From: Owenia fusiformis
Lineage: Eukaryota; Annelida; Polychaeta; Sabellida; Oweniidae
Length of the DNA stretch: 64,000 nucleotides
Direction: 5' to 3'
NCBI GenBank assembly: GCA_903813345.2
Contig: CAIIXF020000012.1
Coordinates: forward strand, 29,400,684-29,464,683
Shown here piece after piece: positions 63,511-64,000 of the stretch; positions within the stretch are counted from its first letter, which is position 1, and each line of letters begins with the position of its first letter. The position numbers were made by a program, and so were the translations under genes. Under the pieces are notes generated by a model. It searched no databases, had not been told where the DNA came from, and saw only the letters and a list, made by a program, of their open reading frames with translations.

Positions 63511-63734
63511 TTATAATTTCAAAATGATAATATCTGAAAAAGAAAGAATTGAGATACCGTATCTGATCAAATAGATTTTATTGAGAATTTAAGGTGCAGA
63601 GATGTCTTCTACTTTTGAATAGATGGCAGTCTTCTTTCAATTTTTCACCAGATATACTAAAAATCAAATGATTATCCAGAAACAAGATCAGAACTGTTTG
63701 ATAATTGTCAAAAGTGTGATATCATGAAATATAT

Positions 63735-63930
63735 ACACCCCCAAAATGCAATCTGATTTTCGACACCGTTTTGGTGTCAAATTTTGGTGCCGTATCGGCA
63801 CCAAGTGGACTGATTAGTCTGGTAGAAAATTTTGGTGTCGAAAGGTTTTGGTGCCGAAACGGTGTCAAAACGGTGCCAGAACAGCGCCGAATTTTTTCGA
63901 TGCTGAAACGGTGCCGAATTATATTGGCTG
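63735..63930. repeat. cryptic repeat of GGTGCCGAAACGGTG
   Basis: Irregular copies of TTTTGGTGTC and GGTGCCGAAACGGTGTC on both strands over 200 bp. It looks like a decayed short palindromic repeat. Confidence 0.6.
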
Positions 63931-64000
63931 TGTATGTATGCCCAAAGTTGAACACTTGTCAACTTATATTGCTTCCATTGTATAGCATGAAGCCATAAAA

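Noticed and set aside
63735-63930. Coding exon with overlapping frames on both strands
   Set aside because: The open frames follow from the GGTGCCGAAAC cryptic repeat.

Overview
This is animal (metazoan) nuclear DNA: AT-rich, intron-rich and full of short non-autonomous DNA transposons, palindromes and minisatellites. Two genes on opposite strands account for essentially all the coding sequence I can support. Exon sizes, the dense MITE load and tRNA-derived SINE heads suit a marine invertebrate, perhaps a spiralian, but nothing seen here fixes the phylum.

Left part (about 638-9583, minus strand): the 5' two thirds of SSRP1, the HMG-box subunit of the histone chaperone FACT. Eleven exons were assembled by hand. 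All reading phases agree, and they give about 496 residues from the start codon to just past the acidic region. The HMG box and C-terminus lie beyond the left edge.

Centre and right (about 10101-63309, plus strand): one very large gene, probably divergently transcribed from the SSRP1 promoter region. A 5' UTR exon near 10201 is followed by a 17 kb intron, a start-codon exon at 27501-27621 with a GC donor, and 19 more exons. Together they encode about 1865 mostly disordered residues. The C-terminal quarter carries eight tryptophan-plus-basic motifs resembling those of phostensin and taperin, and there are two RVxF-type motifs that could bind protein phosphatase 1. The large 2.2 kb exon holds a repeated acidic motif of the type DEIDDIF. 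I do not recognise the gene by name.

Between exons: a 6.5 kb tandem duplication (14.0-20.5 kb) whose second copy preserves the empty site of a transposon in the first; a fresh ABABBBA satellite array (29.2-33.0 kb) set inside an older MITE; a GC-rich transposon with 3-bp target repeats; two hAT-type elements with exact 8-bp target duplications; several small elements with 5-bp duplications; and a cluster of palindromic elements at 55.4-56.3 kb.

The most striking pattern: many minisatellites sit directly on splice junctions, and several are built from copies of the junction itself. At SSRP1 exon 11 about twenty units each resemble the exon end plus its donor. At exon 13 of the large gene a 24-nt, in-frame unit repeats the exon end with a perfect donor. 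SSRP1 exon 9 has its last 50 bases and donor copied into the next intron. No retroviral, LTR, Polinton, rRNA, CRISPR or working tRNA genes were found.
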